Assembly: GCF_008693075.1 (NCBI RefSeq)
Contig: NZ_VXKJ01000044.1
Span: 1 to 45,769, forward strand
Origin: Corynebacterium phocae
Lineage (GTDB): Bacteria > Actinomycetota > Actinomycetes > Mycobacteriales > Mycobacteriaceae
DNA: 45,769 bases
Direction: 5' to 3'
Part shown: one piece after another, positions 42,337-45,769 of the stretch
Numbering within the stretch: the first letter of the stretch is position 1
How the letters are laid out: every line of letters begins with the position of its first letter
Program-made: the position numbers and the translations under genes
The notes under the pieces: model-generated
Told to the model about the DNA's origin: nothing
The model's input: the letters and a program-made list of their open reading frames with translations, nothing else
Databases searched by the model: none

Positions 42337-43968
42337 ATGAACGGTCCCCTCATTGTCCAGTCGGATAAAACAGTCCTGCTCGAAGTTGACCACGAATTTG
42401 CCGGTGAGGCCCGCGCCGCCCTGGCACCGTTTGCAGAGCTAGAGCGCGCCCCGGAGCACGTACATACCTACCGGATCACCCCGCTAGCACTGTGGAATGC
42501 CCGCGCCGCCGGTTTTGATGCTGAATCCCTGGTAGACGTGTTGGAAAGGTATTCCCGCTTCCCCGTGCCCCAGGCACTGCTCATTGACGTTGCGGAGACC
42601 ATGTCCAGGTTTGGGCGCGTGCGGATTTTATCCCACCCCGCGCACGGTTTGGTGCTGGAATCAGCGGAGGTCCCCATCTTGGAGGAGCTGCGCCGCCACA
42701 AGAAAATATCCGGCATGCTGGGCGCGCGCATTGATGACAACTCCTTTGCCGTACCCCCTTCAGAGCGCGGCCGTCTCAAGCAAGAACTACTCAAAGCCGG
42801 CTGGCCGGCCGAGGACCTAGCCGGGTACGTGGACGGGGAATCCCACCCCATCGAACTTGTCCAGGACGGCTGGGCCATCCGCGACTACCAGGAATACGCG
42901 CGGGATTCCTTCTGGTCCGGCGGCTCCGGCGTGGTGGTGCTTCCCTGCGGCGCGGGCAAGACAATTGTGGGCGCGGCAGCCATGGCCAAAGCCAAGGCCA
43001 CCACACTTATCCTGGTGACCAACACCGTGGCCGGGCGCCAGTGGCGCGACGAGCTGCTGCGGCGCACCACCTTGACAGAAAATGAGATTGGCGAATACTC
43101 CGGGGAGAAAAAAGAAATCAAACCCGTGACCATAGCCACCTACCAGGTAGTCACCCGCAAAACCAAGGGCGAATACCGGGCGCTGGAGCTTTTTGACTCC
43201 CGCGACTGGGGGCTTATCATCTACGACGAGGTCCACCTCCTGCCCGCGCCCGTGTTCCGTATGACCTCCGACCTCCAGTCACGCCGCCGCCTGGGACTTA
43301 CCGCCACCCTGGTACGCGAAGACGGCATGGAGGGCGACGTATTCTCCCTCATTGGGCCCAAACGCTACGACGCCCCCTGGAAAGAACTGGAGTCCCAGGG
43401 CTTCATTGCTACGGCGGACTGCGTGGAGGTGCGCGTGGACTTAACGGCATCAGAACGCATGGTCTACGCCACCGCTGAGAGCCGCGACCGCTACCGCTTA
43501 GCCGCCTGCGCGGCTGCCAAGTTCCCCGCCGTGGAAAAAATCCTAGCCAAACACCCCGGCCAGCAAGCGCTCATCATTGGCGGATACGTGGACCAACTAG
43601 AAGACATAGCCGCCAGGTTGGGCACTGAAGTCATCCACGGCAAGACCTCCAACGCCAAAAGGCAGAAGCTCTTCCAAGCCTTCCGCGAAGGCAACATCGA
43701 AGTGTTAGTGGTCTCCAAGGTGGCCAACTTCTCCATCGACCTGCCGGAGGCCGCCCTGGCGATCCAAGTCTCTGGTACCTTCGGCTCCCGCCAGGAAGAA
43801 GCCCAACGCCTGGGCCGGCTACTGCGCCCCAAAGCGGACGGCCGGGAAGCAACCTTCTACACACTGGTCACCCGGGATACCATCGATGCTGAATACGCAG
43901 TCCACCGCCAGCGCTTCCTGGCCGAACAAGGATATGCATACCGCCTAGTAGACGCAGTAGACTTGTAA
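42337..43968 (+). CDS. xpb: DNA repair helicase XPB
   Basis: A 543-residue superfamily 2 3'-5' helicase of the bacterial XPB type. Walker A is LPCGAGKT (202-209), motif II is YDEVH (296-300), and the XPB-specific RED motif is VREDG (326-330). Later motifs are seen in VVSKVANFSIDLPEA and GSRQEEAQRLGRLLRP. The N-terminal damage-recognition-like part covers about 150 residues. AGGAGGA overlaps the stop of the preceding gene, so translation is probably coupled. Biochemical activity of XPB homologues is known from mycobacteria and archaea. Confidence 0.93.
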   Translation: MNGPLIVQSDKTVLLEVDHEFAGEARAALAPFAELERAPEHVHTYRITPLALWNARAAGFDAESLVDVLERYSRFPVPQALLIDVAETMSRFGRVRILSHPAHGLVLESAEVPILEELRRHKKISGMLGARIDDNSFAVPPSERGRLKQELLKAGWPAEDLAGYVDGESHPIELVQDGWAIRDYQEYARDSFWSGGSGVVVLPCGAGKTIVGAAAMAKAKATTLILVTNTVAGRQWRDELLRRTTLTENEIGEYSGEKKEIKPVTIATYQVVTRKTKGEYRALELFDSRDWGLIIYDEVHLLPAPVFRMTSDLQSRRRLGLTATLVREDGMEGDVFSLIGPKRYDAPWKELESQGFIATADCVEVRVDLTASERMVYATAESRDRYRLAACAAAKFPAVEKILAKHPGQQALIIGGYVDQLEDIAARLGTEVIHGKTSNAKRQKLFQAFREGNIEVLVVSKVANFSIDLPEAALAIQVSGTFGSRQEEAQRLGRLLRPKADGREATFYTLVTRDTIDAEYAVHRQRFLAEQGYAYRLVDAVDL

Positions 43969-43971
43969 AGT

Positions 43972-44613
43972 ATGAAGATTTTCAAATTCAGCGTCGATGA
44001 ACAGTTTGCTCAAAACAACAATGAGCTCCTGCGCGACTCCAAACGTCTGCGCAACTCCGGACTAATCCTGGGGCTAATCCTCATTATCATCGGCGTAACC
44101 ATCTTCTTCACTGTCGAGGCGGCTTGGGCCTTCACCTTGGGCTTAGGCTTTGGCTTGTTTGGCGCGCTCGTGGCGGTAGTTGGCTTCCTAGCGGCCAAGA
44201 AAGTGGGCACCGCCCAGCAGCTCTACGACCGCTACCCCCTAGCGCCCGCCGTTATCGCCGAAGTTAACGAGACGGACGTGGTCCTCATGGCCCTAGTCAA
44301 CACCAACGTTGACCCCACCCTGCCACCGCGCTGGGCGGCCTCCCTGCGCACCGTGTCCAACATTCCCGGACTCACCGAGCGCACCGTGGGGACCAAAATC
44401 CCCGTAGCCGCCGTCTCCGGGCAGCGCACCTCCAAAAACTCCGAGCACTGGGACCAAATAACCCCCATGCCCATCGCCTGGGGCACACCCGACCAAGAAG
44501 TAGTAAAGATTGCCCGCAACGCCATCCCCTCCGAGCAATGGCACAAGCTAGACCGCGCCCGCAAGCGACTCAACGACATCAAGGCAACGCGGTTCGACCT
44601 TTTGGTACTATAA
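43972..44613 (+). CDS. DUF3239-like membrane protein
   Basis: A 213-residue protein with two adjacent membrane helices (SGLILGLILIIIGVTIFF and LGFGLFGALVAVVGFLAA, about residues 28-80) and a soluble C-terminal domain (AVIAEVNETDVVLMALVNTN, later GTKIPVAAVSGQR). It fits the corynebacterial DUF3239 family as I remember it. It starts three bases after XPB, so it is probably co-transcribed, though no functional link is evident. Confidence 0.65.
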   Translation: MKIFKFSVDEQFAQNNNELLRDSKRLRNSGLILGLILIIIGVTIFFTVEAAWAFTLGLGFGLFGALVAVVGFLAAKKVGTAQQLYDRYPLAPAVIAEVNETDVVLMALVNTNVDPTLPPRWAASLRTVSNIPGLTERTVGTKIPVAAVSGQRTSKNSEHWDQITPMPIAWGTPDQEVVKIARNAIPSEQWHKLDRARKRLNDIKATRFDLLVL

Positions 44614-44680
44614 AATAAAGTTCACTGATGGTGGCATTGTAAAGCCTCATCAATTTTAGTATCTACAGTAAGGACAGCTC

Positions 44681-45505
44681 TTGAACTCCGGACAATTCAA
44701 CCACCAAGCGGCCCTGGAGAACTTCAGGAAGAGGTTGAAGGACGAGACGGACGAAACCGCCGACCAGGCCTATTTCGCTGACCCAGACTACGACCTACCC
44801 GAATGGGTCAACAAGGATGATAAATCAGTTCCCCATTGCCGTTGGTTCTTAACTGCACCACGCGAACTCCTGGGTCTCCCAGATGACGATGTTGCAGACG
44901 ATTCTCGGAGAGCTCTTTTTCTTATCGGCCAAAATCCTTCAAAGGCTCGGGAGTGGGCAGGCGTGGAAACAGATCCCACGATCGATAACGTGAGATCTGC
45001 GCTTGGCCTCCCCGCAGGTGGACGACCTGTTCACTATAAGGACCTCCTTAGCGACGCTGGGATAACGCCAAGTCGTGTCACAATGGTGAACCTGACTCCA
45101 ATCATCAACCCGACCGGTAAGAAGGTAAAACTAGAAGACTATGCGGATCGGAAGTCGCTCAGAGAGGACAACGCCCGCCTAGTAATTGACTTAATTAAAG
45201 CGACAGTCGATGCCTCAAAAGGCGAGAGAGGTATCGATATCATCCCTATCTGGGGTAACAAAGGGCACGAATACGTTCGCGACGCTGACGAATCAAACCG
45301 GGGCCTGCGTCCCGAAACCGTCCACATGATGGAGCTTCTTCAGCAGCTGCGCGGCGACAGCGCGCTGGACGTGAGATACGGGGGATTTCTAACGGCTAAA
45401 AAGGCTCCAGGGCATACAGCCTACCCTCACAACACTGCCTGGAAGCAGGGCGAGTTTTCGTGGCTTCAATACAACGATGCCACCGGCAAATTCTGGCCTT
45501 TGTAA
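44681..45505 (+). CDS. DUF1643 domain protein
   Basis: A 274-residue protein of the DUF1643 family, mostly found on phages and mobile elements. Family motifs are RALFLIGQNPSKAREW followed by TDPTIDNV, then VTMVNLTPIINPT and IIPIWGNKGHEY. The C-terminal GFLTAKKAPGHTAYPHNTAW corresponds to the family's K-x-G-x-P-x-HP segment. TTG 44681 is preceded by AAGGA (44670-44674) with six bases between. It is AT-richer than the upstream genes and has an extra N-terminal 60 residues, so it was perhaps acquired. Function unknown; a link to uracil-DNA-glycosylase folds is only a suspicion. Confidence 0.75.
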   Translation: MNSGQFNHQAALENFRKRLKDETDETADQAYFADPDYDLPEWVNKDDKSVPHCRWFLTAPRELLGLPDDDVADDSRRALFLIGQNPSKAREWAGVETDPTIDNVRSALGLPAGGRPVHYKDLLSDAGITPSRVTMVNLTPIINPTGKKVKLEDYADRKSLREDNARLVIDLIKATVDASKGERGIDIIPIWGNKGHEYVRDADESNRGLRPETVHMMELLQQLRGDSALDVRYGGFLTAKKAPGHTAYPHNTAWKQGEFSWLQYNDATGKFWPL

Positions 45506-45686
45506 ATACTACAAATTATTCGATCCCCATCACCAAATGACCCTGCAAAGGATTTCCCTCCCCTAAGTAGGATCGCGAGGGCCGATTTCTTCCTGCAACG
45601 GTAGTCGAAATTGGTTGAGGCTTAATTCCTTAAACCGCAGGTTTTTCCGCCGTTGGTTGGGGGTGTTTTTGGGTGTGAAAACGCAG

Positions 45687-45716
45687 AAAGAGCCTAGACG
45701 TTTGTCTAGGCTCTTT
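45687..45716 (+). terminator. Strong hairpin near the window end
   Basis: AAAGAGCCTAGAC (45687-45699) pairs perfectly with GTCTAGGCTCTTT (45704-45716) around GTTT. T-rich sequence follows on the plus strand. It lies 180 bases after the DUF1643 stop, and it may instead serve a gene beyond the window. I see no gene from 45506 to the end. Confidence 0.8.
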
Positions 45717-45769
45717 GCTGTTTGCTTTATTTTGTTGTGTTATGTTTTTATGTCGGCGGTAACTTACTC

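Overview
The window looks like a chromosomal segment of a Corynebacterium species. The evidence is the set and order of housekeeping genes (lhr, cysQ-thyA-folA-mycoredoxin, mctBC, gltA next to an FKBP isomerase, serC, sepH, an Rpf-type resuscitation factor, an XPB helicase with its partner, several actinobacterial DUF families), the moderately high GC of the core genes, and frequent leaderless-type promoters. The genus is inferred from families and gene order; no database was searched.

Layout. 1-2872: mobile-element debris (3' end of an IS3 transposase, a 20-bp repeat pair) followed by a lone AT-richer KAP P-loop NTPase. 3370-6641: a decayed and an intact copy of a YeeE/TsuA thiosulfate transporter fused to a TusA-like domain, in the same orientation, with a membrane-anchored CAP-like secreted protein between them. 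6922-9459: an unusual HIRAN / membrane-segment / DEDDh-exonuclease fusion. 9802-11209: an addiction-module antitoxin with a possible toxin remnant, divergent from a DUF3800 nuclease-fold protein. 11286-18577: Lhr helicase, divergent from a tight sulfur-nucleotide/folate/redox operon (cysQ, thyA, folA, mycoredoxin). 18596-21688: a small toxin-antitoxin island around tRNA-Arg(CCU), with hicAB on one side and an ImmA-type metallopeptidase plus a DUF4411/PIN-like toxin carrying an in-frame stop on the other. 21793-28899: envelope and transport genes (secreted CAP protein, TauE/SafE exporter, DUF1206 membrane protein, beta-lactamase-fold lipoprotein, mctB-mctC acetate/pyruvate uptake, aldo/keto reductase, FKBP isomerase). 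29042-45505: gltA, divergent serC-sepH, DUF6928, a DUF3027-purine permease-TrmH methyltransferase group, a glutaminyl cyclotransferase lipoprotein with DUF2771, a cold-shock protein, rpf1, a small leaderless gene, the helicase pair ending in XPB, a DUF3239-like membrane protein and a DUF1643 protein.

How it works together. The core part carries acetate/pyruvate import (MctBC) close to citrate synthase, with three RamA-like ACCCCC motifs upstream of mctB. Folate/dTMP synthesis (ThyA-DHFR) is joined with PAP turnover (CysQ) and mycothiol redox repair (mycoredoxin). The accessory parts are rich in toxin-antitoxin and defence-like genes, several of them broken: a toxin with a nonsense codon beside an intact antitoxin/peptidase, an antitoxin without a toxin, and a transporter duplicate with a 105-bp in-frame deletion. 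The best candidates for undescribed biology are the HIRAN-TM-exonuclease fusion, the KAP NTPase with a calcium-motif-like insertion, and the nested alternative hairpins between gltA and the FKBP gene.
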